DNA of 64,000 nt from contig NZ_ML142848.1 in the NCBI RefSeq assembly GCF_004138485.1, positions 1,710,640-1,774,639 on the forward strand, in the 5' to 3' direction. Positions 55,916 through 64,000 of the stretch are shown piece by piece. The translations under genes were made by a program, and so were the position numbers. The DNA is from Peristeroidobacter soli (GTDB taxonomy: Bacteria; Pseudomonadota; Gammaproteobacteria; Steroidobacterales; Steroidobacteraceae). The notes below the pieces were generated by a model. The model had not been told where the DNA came from, made no database searches, and saw nothing but the letters and a program-made list of their open reading frames with translations. Position 1 is the first letter of the stretch; each line of letters starts with the position of its first letter.

Positions 55916-56719
55916 TCAGGCAGCGCTCAATGCATTCACGCGCGCGGCGAGATCGCCGCCTTCTTTGCGCAACTTCAGATCCCAGTAGAGCGCGATCATC
56001 ACCGCGCTGGTGAATGGAGAAATCAGCACGTTGACGACTGCATTCAACACCAGCTGCACGACCATCCCGGCCACCAGCGAGTCCGCGGCCATGCCGGCGA
56101 ACGGCGTGATGATCGCGACGACGAAGCCCACCGCGATGAAGAGCACGACCAGCAGGATCGCGGTCACCGTGAAGACGGCACAGGTGCGCCACCAGTTGCC
56201 CCACACCAGTTTGTGACTGCCGATCACCGCCTCGATGGGGCCTTTGGTTTCGAACACCACCAGCGCCATGTACATGATCAAGCTCAGCATCAGGATCAGG
56301 CCGGGCACGATCAGCAGAATGGAGCCTACGGTGATCGCGATACCGTACACGATGGTCGCGCCGATCAGCGGCAGCAGGCGAAGCAACGCCACGCGAAACG
56401 CCTCGCCGGTGCTCATCGGCTCATCGCTGCCGATCGAGCGCTGCTTCAACAACATCGCGCTCGCCCCCCACATCGAGGGCACGACGGAGATCACCACCAT
56501 CACGACCATGGTGCGGAAGAAAGAAAAATCGCCCGCGGCGATCGCCTGCGGGTCCAGGGTCGACATGCCGACGAACAGAAAATACAGCCCCGGCAGCAGG
56601 CTCATGACCGCGATCAGCAGCGAGATGGGCCACACCGCGCCGAGCGACTCTTTGTACAACTGGAACGCCGTGTCCAGAACGCCGCCGATGCCCTGCGGCT
56701 GGGTGGGCTGAATGGCCAT
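55916..56719 (-). CDS. Six-helix membrane protein (GPDP/DUF975-like)
   Basis: The start at 56719 follows GGGAGA; the product has 267 residues. About six hydrophobic segments are seen (VWPISLLIAVMSLLPGLYFLFV, LLPLIGATIVYGIAITVGSILLIVPGLILMLSLIMYMALVVFE and others). The style matches membrane domains of the glycerophosphodiester phosphodiesterase or YciC/DUF975 type. It leads the DUF4129-DUF4350-MoxR-DUF58 operon. The biochemical role is unknown. Confidence 0.8.
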   Translation of the reverse strand: MAIQPTQPQGIGGVLDTAFQLYKESLGAVWPISLLIAVMSLLPGLYFLFVGMSTLDPQAIAAGDFSFFRTMVVMVVISVVPSMWGASAMLLKQRSIGSDEPMSTGEAFRVALLRLLPLIGATIVYGIAITVGSILLIVPGLILMLSLIMYMALVVFETKGPIEAVIGSHKLVWGNWWRTCAVFTVTAILLVVLFIAVGFVVAIITPFAGMAADSLVAGMVVQLVLNAVVNVLISPFTSAVMIALYWDLKLRKEGGDLAARVNALSAA

Positions 56720-56880
56720 TGCACAAATCTCCCTGGTGTTGGTCTCGATGGATCGCGAGATACGGCGCCCGCTGAGGCGCATCGGCGGCGCAGATCATCG
56801 CGGCGCCCCGGGCCAATGGCAAATATCCCTTTCGCAAAACCAGGGGCTTAGCCTCATCGGCCGGGCCATTCTGGCACAGT

Positions 56881-56897
56881 GATATCAGTTTGATATC
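56881..56897. promoter_or_regulatory. GATATCA-GTT-TGATATC palindrome upstream of the SPFH gene
   Basis: Perfect 7-base arms with a 3-base spacer lie 40 bases before the SPFH ATG. TTGATATCT within it could be part of a promoter. The ribbon-helix-helix protein encoded by the same operon is a candidate binder. Confidence 0.5.
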
Positions 56898-56937
56898 TAC
56901 CCATGGTAGGGTCTCTCTGAAAAATCAGGAGAAGGCC

Positions 56938-57801
56938 ATGAAAGAGCGACAAGTATTGACCCTGCCCGGCGTGCCCATGGTGTTGATCCTCTTGGTGTTA
57001 TTGGCGGTCTGCGGCTGGTGGCTGTGGCACTCGGTGAGCGCCTTCGTCTCGCCCGTGCCGCCGATGGTGGGTGGGGCTCTGGTGGCCTTTTGCGGGATGG
57101 GGTTCTTCATCGTCCAGCCCAATCAGGCGGCGGTGATGCAGTTCTTTGGCAAGTACGTCGGCTCGGAGCGTGCCAGCGGCCTGCGCTGGGCCAATCCGTT
57201 CTATTCCAAGAAGACCGTGACTCTGCGCGTGCGCAATTTCGAGTCCAGCAAGTTGAAGGTCAACGATCTGGAAGGCTCGCCGATCGAGATCGCCGCGGTA
57301 GTGGTCTGGCAGGTGCACGATGCCGCCGAGGCCGTGTTCAACGTCGACGATTACGAAAACTTCGTGCAGGTGCAGAGCGAGGCGGCGCTGCGCCAGATGG
57401 CGACCTCGTATCCCTACGATCTGCACGAGGAGCACAAGGTCGCGCTTCGTTCGCACGCCACCGAAATCAACGAACATCTGCGCAACGAAATCCAGGATCG
57501 GCTGGCGCAAGCGGGACTGACGGTAATCGAGGCTCGCGTCAGCCATCTCGCCTACGCACCCGAAATCGCGCAGGCCATGCTTCAGCGTCAGCAGGCCGCC
57601 GCGATCATCGCCGCTCGGACGCGCATCGTCGAAGGCGCGGTGACCATGGTGCACATGGCGCTCGAACAGCTGGCGAGGAAAGATGTGGTCCACCTCGACG
57701 AAGAGCGCAAGGCGGCCATGGTGTCGAACCTGCTGGTGGTGTTATGCGGTGAGCGCGGCACGCAGCCCGTGGTCAACGCCGGCACGTTGTATAACGGCTG
57801 A
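56938..57801 (+). CDS. SPFH/band-7 (stomatin-like) membrane protein
   Basis: The 287-residue protein starts at the ATG at 56938 after AGGAGAAGG. Two hydrophobic segments (VLILLVLLAVCGWWLWHSVSAFV, MVGGALVAFCGMGFFIV) are followed by the SPFH domain (QPNQAAVMQFFGKYVGSERASGLRWANPF, VAVVWQVHDAAEAVFNV, EARVSHLAYAPEIAQAML). Such proteins form oligomeric rings in membrane microdomains. The small RHH gene follows nine bases later. Confidence 0.92.
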   Translation: MKERQVLTLPGVPMVLILLVLLAVCGWWLWHSVSAFVSPVPPMVGGALVAFCGMGFFIVQPNQAAVMQFFGKYVGSERASGLRWANPFYSKKTVTLRVRNFESSKLKVNDLEGSPIEIAAVVVWQVHDAAEAVFNVDDYENFVQVQSEAALRQMATSYPYDLHEEHKVALRSHATEINEHLRNEIQDRLAQAGLTVIEARVSHLAYAPEIAQAMLQRQQAAAIIAARTRIVEGAVTMVHMALEQLARKDVVHLDEERKAAMVSNLLVVLCGERGTQPVVNAGTLYNG

Positions 57802-57810
57802 GCCAATCCG

Positions 57811-58011
57811 TTGGCCGAGAAAAAAGCTTATCCGCTGCGCATCAGCAGCGACGTACTCGACGCCGTGCAACGCTGGGCGGCGGATGAGCTGCGCAGCGTG
57901 AACGCGCAGATCGAGTACGTCCTGCGCGATGCGCTTCGCAAGGCGGGACGAATCAATTCCTCCTCGCCCCCGCCGCCCGTCGAGGGCGGCCAGGACACGG
58001 AAGGCTCTTAA
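57811..58011 (+). CDS. Arc-type ribbon-helix-helix DNA-binding protein
   Basis: The 66-residue protein begins at a TTG, since no ATG or GTG is in place. [44 protein letters not shown] is a complete ribbon-helix-helix, followed by a Ser/Pro tail. It is co-transcribed with the SPFH gene and may repress the operon at the palindrome at 56881. Its end overlaps the opposing PLP-enzyme gene by 4 bases. Confidence 0.8.
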   Translation: MAEKKAYPLRISSDVLDAVQRWAADELRSVNAQIEYVLRDALRKAGRINSSSPPPPVEGGQDTEGS

Positions 58012-59171
58012 CTGGCGAGCGCCTGCTCCAGATCCGCGAGCAGATCTTCGACATCTTCGATCCCCACCGACAGCCGGATCAACGAGTCGTCGATGCCGAG
58101 CTCGCGACGCTTCTCGACTGGAATCGAGGCATGGGTCATCAGGCCGGGATGATCGACCAGGCTTTCCACGCCGCCCAGACTTTCCGCGATCGTGAAGACC
58201 CGGCAGCGCTCCAGGAAATGTTTGGCCTCGCCCAGCCCGCCCTTGACGAAGAACGTGACGATGCCGCTGAAACCATTCTGCATCTGACGTTTGGCCAGCT
58301 CATGCTGAGGATGGCTGGCCAGCCCCGGATACAACACCTTCGCGACGTGCGAATGTTTCTCCAGCCAGCCGGCGATTCGTAACGCGCTCTCGCTCGACTG
58401 GCGCATGCGCAGCGCCAATGTTTTCAACCCTCGCAACGCGAGGAAACTGTCGAACGGCCCGCTGACCGCACCGACGGCGTTCTGCAGGAACCCGATCTTC
58501 TCCGCGAGCTCGTTGTTGCCAGTGACCGCGACGCCGCCGATCATGTCGGAGTGGCCGTTCAGATATTTGGTCGCCGAATGCATGGTGATGTCGGCGCCCA
58601 GCTCGATCGGCCGCTGCACCCAGGGGCTCGCGAAGGTGTTGTCGACGACGGTCAGAATGTTCCGCTTGCGCGCGAACTCGGCGACCTGCGCGATATCGAC
58701 CAGGCGCAGGGTCGGATTGGTCGGCGTTTCGATCCAGATCATCCTGGTCGTCGGACGCACGGCCGCTTCCAGCGCCTTCTGGCTGGTCAGATCCGCGAAC
58801 GTGATGTCGAGGCCGGCCGAGCGTTTACGCACACGTTCGAACAAACGGAACGTGCCGCCATACAGATCGTCCATCGCGACGATGTGACTGCCGGAGTCGA
58901 GCAGCTCCAGCAGCGTGCCGGTCGTCGCCATGCCGGAGGCGAACGCGAACCCGCGCACGCCACCTTCGAGATCGGCGATGCATTTTTCCCAGGCACTGCG
59001 AGTGGGATTGGACGTGCGCGAGTAGTCGTACCCCTTGTGCACGCCGGGACTGCTTTGAGCATAAGTCGAGGTGGCGTAGATCGGCGGCATCACCGCGCCC
59101 GTGCTCGGGTCGGGCGCCTGACCGGCGTGGATGCAGCGAGTGCCGAAACGCAACGAACGGGAGTCAGTCAT
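58008..59171 (-). CDS. Cystathionine gamma-lyase/synthase-type PLP enzyme
   Basis: The 387-residue protein belongs to the Cys/Met-metabolism PLP family: [24 protein letters not shown], the PLP-binding [33 protein letters not shown] and the Schiff-base lysine in [17 protein letters not shown]. Being downstream of cystathionine beta-synthase (18-base gap) favours gamma-lyase, completing reverse transsulfuration from homocysteine to cysteine. Gamma-synthase cannot be excluded from the sequence. Confidence 0.92.
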   Translation of the reverse strand: MTDSRSLRFGTRCIHAGQAPDPSTGAVMPPIYATSTYAQSSPGVHKGYDYSRTSNPTRSAWEKCIADLEGGVRGFAFASGMATTGTLLELLDSGSHIVAMDDLYGGTFRLFERVRKRSAGLDITFADLTSQKALEAAVRPTTRMIWIETPTNPTLRLVDIAQVAEFARKRNILTVVDNTFASPWVQRPIELGADITMHSATKYLNGHSDMIGGVAVTGNNELAEKIGFLQNAVGAVSGPFDSFLALRGLKTLALRMRQSSESALRIAGWLEKHSHVAKVLYPGLASHPQHELAKRQMQNGFSGIVTFFVKGGLGEAKHFLERCRVFTIAESLGGVESLVDHPGLMTHASIPVEKRRELGIDDSLIRLSVGIEDVEDLLADLEQALAS

Positions 59172-59189
59172 GGTGTCCTCGGGAGCGGA

Positions 59190-60554
59190 TTATTTGACCT
59201 GGCGGCGCAGATAGTTGAGCACGTCGGAACGTGTCACGAGGCCGAGGAATTTGTCGCCATCCATCACCGCCGCCGATGACAGCACCTCGAGCATGGCCAC
59301 CAGATTGTTCAGCGTCTGGCCTTTGTCGACGCGCAGGAACGTGCTGGTCATGGCCTTGTTCACCGGCTCGTTGAACCGTTCCGGATGACCGAACGCAAAC
59401 CTGAGGATGTCGTCTTCGGTAACGATACCGATGAGCTTCTCCCCATCCATCACCGGCAACTGCGAAAAACCTGCGTTGCGTAGACGATTGTGTGCCGTGG
59501 TGAGCACGTCGTTCGGCCCGACCGTGATCGTGGCGCGCTCGCCGTGCGGACGGCCGATCAAGTCGCGCAGGTCGCCGTACGTCTCACGCTGGATGAAGCC
59601 TTGATCCTCCATCCAGAAATCGTTGTACAGCTTCGACAAATACCGCGCGCCCGTGTCGCACGCCAACGTCACGACGCGCTTCGGTGTCTTCTGCTCGCGG
59701 CAATAACGCAACGCTGAAGCGAGCAACGTGCCGGTGGACGAACCCGCGAGCACGCCCTCTTTCTGTAACAACTCTCGCGCCACCGAGAACGACTCGGCGT
59801 CCGAGATGCTGTACGCACGCTTGGTCATGGAGAAGTCGGCGATCTCGGGAATGAAATCCTCGCCGATGCCTTCCACCAGCCAGCCGGTCTTCTGAGTCAT
59901 CTTGCCGGTGGTGATGAACTCCGCGAGGATGGAGCCGACCGGATCGGCCAGCACCAGCTCCACATGCGGCGCATGTTTCTTGAAGAACGCCGCGAGGCCC
60001 GCAATCGTGCCGCTCGAACCCACGCCGATCACCACCGCATCCAGCTTCTGCCCCATCTGTTCCCAGATTTCCGGCGCGGTGGTGCGCTCGTGCGCCTTGG
60101 GATTGTCGGGATTGGCGAACTGGTTGATGAAGTACGCGTTGTTGCGCTTGGCGATGGCCGCGCCCAGGTCCTGGTAGTACTCGGGATGGCCCTTGCCCAC
60201 ATCCGAGCGCGTCAACACCACTTCGGCGCCGAGCGCGCGCAGGTTGAAGATTTTTTCCTGGCTCATTTTGTCCGGTAACACCAAAATGAGCCGGTAGCCC
60301 TTTTGCGCGGCGACCAGCGCGAGGCCCAGGCCGGTGTTACCGGCGGTGGCTTCGACGATGACGCCGCCGGGCTTCAGATCGCCTCGGCGTTCGGCTTCCT
60401 CGATCATGGACAGACCGATGCGATCCTTGATGGAGCCGCCAGGATTCATGTACTCGAGCTTCAGGAACAGCTCGCAGGGCCCCGTATCGAGTCGATGCAG
60501 CTGCAACATGGGAGTGCGGCCAATCATCTCGATCGCGTTCTGATAAACGTGCAT
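59190..60554 (-). CDS. Cystathionine beta-synthase with C-terminal CBS domain pair
   Basis: From the ATG at 60554 (GGAG eight bases upstream) the protein has 454 residues. The fold-type II PLP core shows NPGGSIKDRIGLSMIEEAE (PLP lysine), EATAGNTGLGLA and GVGSSGTIAGLAAFF. Two CBS motifs (GERATITVGPNDVLTTAHNRLRNAGFSQLPVMDGEKLIGIVTEDDIL, then KAMTSTFLRVDKGQTLN) form a C-terminal regulatory module. It condenses serine with homocysteine. It diverges from prmC over 57 bases. Confidence 0.93.
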   Translation of the reverse strand: MHVYQNAIEMIGRTPMLQLHRLDTGPCELFLKLEYMNPGGSIKDRIGLSMIEEAERRGDLKPGGVIVEATAGNTGLGLALVAAQKGYRLILVLPDKMSQEKIFNLRALGAEVVLTRSDVGKGHPEYYQDLGAAIAKRNNAYFINQFANPDNPKAHERTTAPEIWEQMGQKLDAVVIGVGSSGTIAGLAAFFKKHAPHVELVLADPVGSILAEFITTGKMTQKTGWLVEGIGEDFIPEIADFSMTKRAYSISDAESFSVARELLQKEGVLAGSSTGTLLASALRYCREQKTPKRVVTLACDTGARYLSKLYNDFWMEDQGFIQRETYGDLRDLIGRPHGERATITVGPNDVLTTAHNRLRNAGFSQLPVMDGEKLIGIVTEDDILRFAFGHPERFNEPVNKAMTSTFLRVDKGQTLNNLVAMLEVLSSAAVMDGDKFLGLVTRSDVLNYLRRQVK

Positions 60555-60611
60555 GGAAGACTCCGTCAGCAATCCAAGTCAGTAGCCAAGTGTGTTAGTC
60601 CAACGTCATTC

Positions 60612-61484
60612 ATGCCCGCCGTCAAATCCTCGCAAACCGTATCCGATGCTCTGCATACCGCAACGATGCTGTTGTCGCGGTCCTCGCCCTCCGCGCGCCT
60701 CGACGCCGAGTTGCTGCTGGAGTACGTAACCGGGCTGTCACGGACCAATTTCCGCGCCAACCCGGAGCGCGAGCTGCCGGCCAATGCCGGCTGGTCGTTT
60801 CAGCAACTGGTCAAGCGTCGTTCGCTGGGCGAGCCGGTTGCATACATCCGCCAGCAGCAGGAGTTCTGGTCGCTGCTGCTCGAGGTGAGCTCGGCGGTGC
60901 TGATTCCGCGCCCGGAGACCGAGTTGGTAGTCGAGCGCATGCTGGCTCACATAAAGAAGGAAGACCCGGTCCGAGTTGCCGACCTGGGCACCGGAAGTGG
61001 CGCCATTGCGGTCGCGCTCGCGCATGAGCTGCGCCAGGCGCGGGTCACCGCGATCGATGCGTCGAAGGATGCGCTGGAACTGGCCAGTCGCAATATCGGG
61101 CGACTGCAGCTGACCAACGTCTCGCTATTACACGGCAGCTGGTTCGCGCCCGTGACCGGGCAGAAATTCCATGCGATCGCGTCCAATCCCCCCTACATCG
61201 CGCAGGACGATCCCGACCTCGCGCCCGACGTGCGCAAGTTCGAGCCTGTCATGGCGCTGATCTCGGGGCGGGCTGGATTCGAAGCGCTCGACAGCATCAT
61301 CCGCGATGCGCCGACACACCTGGAACCTGAAGGCTGGCTGGTGCTGGAGCACGGCTGGAAGCAGGCGGAGGGGGTCCGTCAGCGGCTTGTGCGCCAAGGC
61401 TTCGTTCACGTAACCTCGCACGCCGATCTGGCCGGCCACGAACGCGTCACCGAAGGCCAATGGCCCGGCCCTCAACGAGGATAA
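60612..61484 (+). CDS. prmC: Release-factor glutamine methyltransferase
   Basis: The 290-residue protein starts at the ATG at 60612. It has the PrmC N-terminal helical domain (LDAELLLEYVTGLSRTNFRANPERE, LGEPVAYIRQQQEFW). The methyltransferase domain has VADLGTGSGAIAVALA and the substrate motif ASNPPYIAQDD. It methylates the GGQ glutamine of RF1 and RF2. Unlike in many relatives it is separated from prfA. It is followed by ppiB after 6 bases. Confidence 0.94.
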   Translation: MPAVKSSQTVSDALHTATMLLSRSSPSARLDAELLLEYVTGLSRTNFRANPERELPANAGWSFQQLVKRRSLGEPVAYIRQQQEFWSLLLEVSSAVLIPRPETELVVERMLAHIKKEDPVRVADLGTGSGAIAVALAHELRQARVTAIDASKDALELASRNIGRLQLTNVSLLHGSWFAPVTGQKFHAIASNPPYIAQDDPDLAPDVRKFEPVMALISGRAGFEALDSIIRDAPTHLEPEGWLVLEHGWKQAEGVRQRLVRQGFVHVTSHADLAGHERVTEGQWPGPQRG

Positions 61485-61490
61485 GCGCCC

Positions 61491-61988
61491 ATGCTCGAAT
61501 TCAAGACCACCAAAGGTACTTTCACCGTCCAGCTGTTCGACAAGCAGGCGCCGATCACGGTGGAGAACTTTTATCGCTATGCCGACGAAGGCTTTTTCGA
61601 CGGTACCATTTTCCATCGCGTGATCCCGAACTTCATGGTTCAGGGCGGCGGCCTGACCGAAGACCTGAAGAACAAGAAAGGTCATGAGCCGATCCAGAAC
61701 GAAGCCACCAACGGCCTGAAGAACAAGCGCGGCACCTTGTCGATGGCCCGCACCAACGACATCAACAGCGCCACCTCGCAGTTCTTCATCAACGTGGTCG
61801 ACAACGACTTCCTGGACCACAAGGGCGCCAGCAACTACGGCTATGCCGTGTTCGGTCGCATCGATTCGGGCATGGAAGTGGTCGACGCCATCGTCGGCGT
61901 GAAGACCGGCAGCCGCGGCGGCCATCAGGACGTGCCGGTGGAGCCCATCATCATCGAGTCGGTCAAGCGGATCGAACCGAAGGCCTGA
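61491..61988 (+). CDS. ppiB: Cyclophilin-type peptidyl-prolyl cis-trans isomerase
   Basis: The 165-residue protein is a complete cyclophilin without signal peptide: DKQAPITVENFYRYADEGFFDGTIFHRVIPNFMVQGG, then SMARTNDINSATSQFFINVVDNDFLD and YAVFGRIDSGMEVVDAI. The active-site Arg is in FHRVI. It is cytosolic and speeds proline isomerisation in folding. It is probably co-transcribed with prmC; strong stem-loops follow. Confidence 0.95.
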   Translation: MLEFKTTKGTFTVQLFDKQAPITVENFYRYADEGFFDGTIFHRVIPNFMVQGGGLTEDLKNKKGHEPIQNEATNGLKNKRGTLSMARTNDINSATSQFFINVVDNDFLDHKGASNYGYAVFGRIDSGMEVVDAIVGVKTGSRGGHQDVPVEPIIIESVKRIEPKA

Positions 61989-62009
61989 CTAACAAAATCG
62001 AGCTTTCGA

Positions 62010-62091
62010 GTACCCGCCCGGGTACATGGATGTACCCCGCCGCTGCAAGCGGCGGGCGAGCGGCAAAAGTCACGCCTTTTGCCGCCTCGCC
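62010..62091. terminator. Three stem-loops between ppiB and the opposing barrel gene
   Basis: GTACCCG/CGGGTAC (62010-62025), CCCGCCGCT/AGCGGCGGG (62036-62056) and GCGGCAAAAG/CTTTTGCCGC with outer GGCGA/TCGCC (62055-62091) follow each other between two convergent genes. The third is a 15-base-pair stem. Together they should end transcription from both sides. Confidence 0.7.
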
Positions 62092-62127
62092 AGGAGGGTC
62101 GTGGCAGGGATGCCCGATCCCGACTTT

Positions 62128-62892
62128 TTATTTGAACAGCACGCCGACGTTGATCACGTCGATGTCCTGCTCGTAAGCCTTGTCGTCGTCGCCCACGTCG
62201 AAGAACTTCTGATATTCCACGCGGATCGCCAGGTTCGGCGTCGCATTCCAGGTGGCACCGATGCCGGCGAACAGCTCGGTCTGACTGGCGTCGATGCGCT
62301 CGTGGTAGAAATTTTCCTTGAACTCGACGTCGGTGATCCGGATCGTCTGGCGCGTATCGGCCAGGAAGATGCCGGCCTTGCCATTGAATTCGAAGTGCTG
62401 GCCCACCGGCACGAACGCCACGACCGACGCGGTCGGGCCGGCGCTGCTGAAGCGATAGCCCATGGCGTAATCGATGTTCTCGTTCACAGTGAGCAGATTG
62501 CTGTTGAGCACGCCGTCGAAGTCGTATTTCACTTCGCCCAGGTTCACGTAACCGATTTCCATGCCGACCCACTTGTTGAAGCGGTAGCCGACCAGCGCGC
62601 CCCACACGCTCGTGGTGTCATCCAGTGAGGAAGGATCGCGACCGAGGTCGGTCAAGGTCCAGGTGCCGGGGTTGGTCGGATTGTCGTTGTAGTCGTCCGC
62701 GATGTTGTCGAGGATGCCCTGCACCCAGTTGGTATCGAAGGTGGCATCGATATCGCCGCGCGAAGGCATGTCGGTCATGCCGCCGCCGCCCCAGACGCTG
62801 AAGTAAAAGCCGCTATATTCCTCGGCGAGTGCCGGAGCCGACAGCACACAGCCCAGTGCCAGCCCAGCCAGCAAGCGAGTCTTATTGATCAT
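62128..62892 (-). CDS. Outer-membrane beta-barrel protein
   Basis: From the ATG at 62892 (GGAGAG upstream) the protein has 254 residues and a clear signal peptide (RLLAGLALGCVLSAPALAEE). Barrel strands follow, such as GYRFNKWVGMEIGYVNLGEV, FEFNGKAGIFLADTRQ and NLAIRVEYQKFFDVG, resembling the OmpA/OMP_b-brl porin fold. The last residues are VLFK rather than a terminal aromatic. The acidic loops (DDYNDNPTNPGTW) suggest extracellular turns. No specific substrate is evident. Confidence 0.8.
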   Translation of the reverse strand: MINKTRLLAGLALGCVLSAPALAEEYSGFYFSVWGGGGMTDMPSRGDIDATFDTNWVQGILDNIADDYNDNPTNPGTWTLTDLGRDPSSLDDTTSVWGALVGYRFNKWVGMEIGYVNLGEVKYDFDGVLNSNLLTVNENIDYAMGYRFSSAGPTASVVAFVPVGQHFEFNGKAGIFLADTRQTIRITDVEFKENFYHERIDASQTELFAGIGATWNATPNLAIRVEYQKFFDVGDDDKAYEQDIDVINVGVLFK

Positions 62893-63034
62893 GTCCCATC
62901 TCTCCGTAAGTTCCGTGACATCATTTGTGGGGATAGCCAATCCCAAGATTTTGGGCGGGGATGGTAGACGATTATGTGCAATCAAACAGCGACTGGATCA
63001 CACTTGACCGGCGCGTGAGCCGCTTTCGTGACTC

Positions 63035-63778
63035 ATGTCCGCTTCGGTTTCCGCTATAACCCCCGCAAATCATCGCCTACCCCGAATGTTTCGTTTCCTC
63101 GCCTGGCTGCTGGTCCTGCTGCTTTTGCTGAGCGTCGGCCCGGTAGTTTTACTGAGATGGGTGGACCCGCCGACCAGCGCTTTCATGCTGCGGGAAGCCG
63201 GCCCGGTCCGCTACCGGTGGGTGGATTGGGAGCGGATCTCGCCCCACGTCAAAGTGGCGGTGATTGCTTCGGAGGATCAGAAGTTTCCGGAGCACCACGG
63301 TTTCGATTTCGATTCCATCAATGACGCCCTGGAGGATCGCGAGCGCGGCCGCCGGGTGCGCGGCGCCAGCACGCTGTCGCAACAGGTCGCGAAGAACCTG
63401 TTTCTCTGGCCCGGGCAGAACTGGATCCGCAAGGGCCTGGAAGCCTACTTCACGGTGTTGATCGAGACGCTGTGGCCGAAGAAGCGCATTCTCGAGGTAT
63501 ACGTGAACATCGCGGAATTCGGCAGCGGGGTGTTCGGCGTGGGCGCCGCGTCCGAGGTATTTTTCAGGAAGCCGGCCGCGCGACTCAGCGCACCGGATGC
63601 GGCCTTGCTGGCGGCCGTGCTACCGAACCCAAAGCGGATGAAAGTTGGCGCGCCGTCCGTTTACGTCCGCTCGCGCCAGCTATGGATTCTCGGGCAGATG
63701 CGGGGGCTGGGTGGCGTCAGCTTGTTACAAACGATCGACCCGCCGCCCCCCAAGCCATCGAAGAAGAAAGCGGCCTGA
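63035..63778 (+). CDS. mtgA: Monofunctional biosynthetic peptidoglycan transglycosylase
   Basis: The 247-residue protein has one N-terminal membrane anchor ([22 protein letters not shown]) and a GT51 domain. The catalytic Glu is in [33 protein letters not shown] and [16 protein letters not shown] follow. There is no transpeptidase domain. It polymerises lipid II into glycan strands in the periplasm. The ATG at 63086 just before the anchor is an alternative start. Confidence 0.95.
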   Translation: MSASVSAITPANHRLPRMFRFLAWLLVLLLLLSVGPVVLLRWVDPPTSAFMLREAGPVRYRWVDWERISPHVKVAVIASEDQKFPEHHGFDFDSINDALEDRERGRRVRGASTLSQQVAKNLFLWPGQNWIRKGLEAYFTVLIETLWPKKRILEVYVNIAEFGSGVFGVGAASEVFFRKPAARLSAPDAALLAAVLPNPKRMKVGAPSVYVRSRQLWILGQMRGLGGVSLLQTIDPPPPKPSKKKAA

Positions 63779-63781
63779 GGC

Positions 63782-64000
63782 TCAGCCCGCGCGCACGACT
63801 TTCTGATCGATCGCGCCGAAGATGCTGCGGCCGTGGCCATCGAACATCTCGATGCGCACCGAGTCGCCGAACTTCATGAACGACGTCACCGGCTTGCCCT
63901 GCTCGATCTGTTCCAGCGTGCGACGCTCGGCGATGCACGCCGATCCCAGCGAACGGTCGTAATTTGAAATCGTCCCCGAGCCGAGCACCGTGCCGGCGCG
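63782..64000 (-). CDS. Fumarylacetoacetate hydrolase-family protein (5' end outside window)
   Basis: The minus-strand frame enters at base 64000 and gives 72 residues to a stop at 63782. The sequence RAGTVLGSGTISNYDRSLGSACIAERRTLEQIEQGKPVTSFMKFGD, then VRIEMFDGHGRSIFGAIDQKV, matches the C-terminal end of FAH-family enzymes. These hydrolyse or decarboxylate beta-diketo acids in aromatic or sugar-acid catabolism. The catalytic N-terminal part is outside the window. Confidence 0.85.
   Translation of the reverse strand, partial: RAGTVLGSGTISNYDRSLGSACIAERRTLEQIEQGKPVTSFMKFGDSVRIEMFDGHGRSIFGAIDQKVVRAG

Noticed and set aside
55016-56851. 611-codon open frame on the plus strand
   Set aside because: It is antisense to the DUF4129 and membrane protein genes and has low-complexity His/Gln/Arg composition.

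Overview
The window looks like a chromosome segment from a GC-rich gammaproteobacterium. The core gene order (ychF, pth, rplY, prs | tRNA-Gln, ispE, lolB, TPR lipoprotein, hemA, prfA, prmC) is the one known from Pseudomonas and the Xanthomonadales/Nevskiales side of the class. Small outer-membrane barrels, a TonB receptor, LolB and MtgA fit a Gram-negative envelope. A Steroidobacter-like organism is my best guess, but that is inference from gene content only.

Layout. 1-3.5 kb: sugar-acid catabolism (LysR regulator, 5-dehydro-4-deoxyglucarate dehydratase, 3-hydroxyisobutyrate-dehydrogenase-type reductase) with a small outer-membrane protein. 3.7-6.0 kb: a large lipoprotein with BACON-like and propeller-like regions. 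6.0-24.7 kb: an accessory catabolic cluster. It holds a six-gene leftward operon (TonB receptor, MaoC hydratase, acyl-CoA synthetase, D-threonine-aldolase/D-serine-dehydratase-like enzyme, amidase, CMD protein), two class-C beta-lactamase-type serine hydrolases, a GPH-type MFS carrier, a TetR regulator, a POT peptide transporter, an ornithine-cyclodeaminase-like enzyme, an S9 peptidase and a TAP-type hydrolase. The three divergent promoter regions of this cluster share a 12-base motif (TTAAWACTCGAT type) with nearby dyads. It reads as one regulon for taking up and dismantling a peptide, acyl-peptide or D-amino-acid-containing compound; the substrate is unknown.

24.8-28.5 kb: core genes ychF, pth, rplY, prs. 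28.5-43.8 kb: a roughly 15-kb genomic island between prs and tRNA-Gln/ispE. The intact tRNA-Gln lies at the ispE side. A 40-base copy of its 3' part (37 of 41 aligned columns identical) lies beside prs, and a decayed tyrosine integrase sits next to the intact tRNA. The island carries a stress/signalling set: a CheB-CheR-PAS-histidine kinase fusion, BON protein, glycine-zipper stress protein, fatty acid desaturase, two Crp/Fnr-type regulators, PAS protein, DUF4398 lipoprotein, OmpA-like lipoprotein and GAF-HisKA_2 kinase. Its tRNA end is a graveyard of gene fragments (SDR, methyltransferase, HipA, integrase, Fic-like), and further remnants (NhaA, BON) lie inside it.

43.8-64 kb: core again. ispE, lolB and a TPR lipoprotein diverge from hemA-prfA-RDD-SpoIIM. 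This set converges on a DUF58-MoxR-DUF4350-DUF4129-membrane protein operon. Next come an SPFH/band-7 protein with a small ribbon-helix-helix partner, a cystathionine beta-synthase/gamma-lyase pair, prmC-ppiB, an outer-membrane barrel, mtgA and the end of a fumarylacetoacetate-hydrolase-family gene. No rRNA, CRISPR array or intact insertion sequence was seen.
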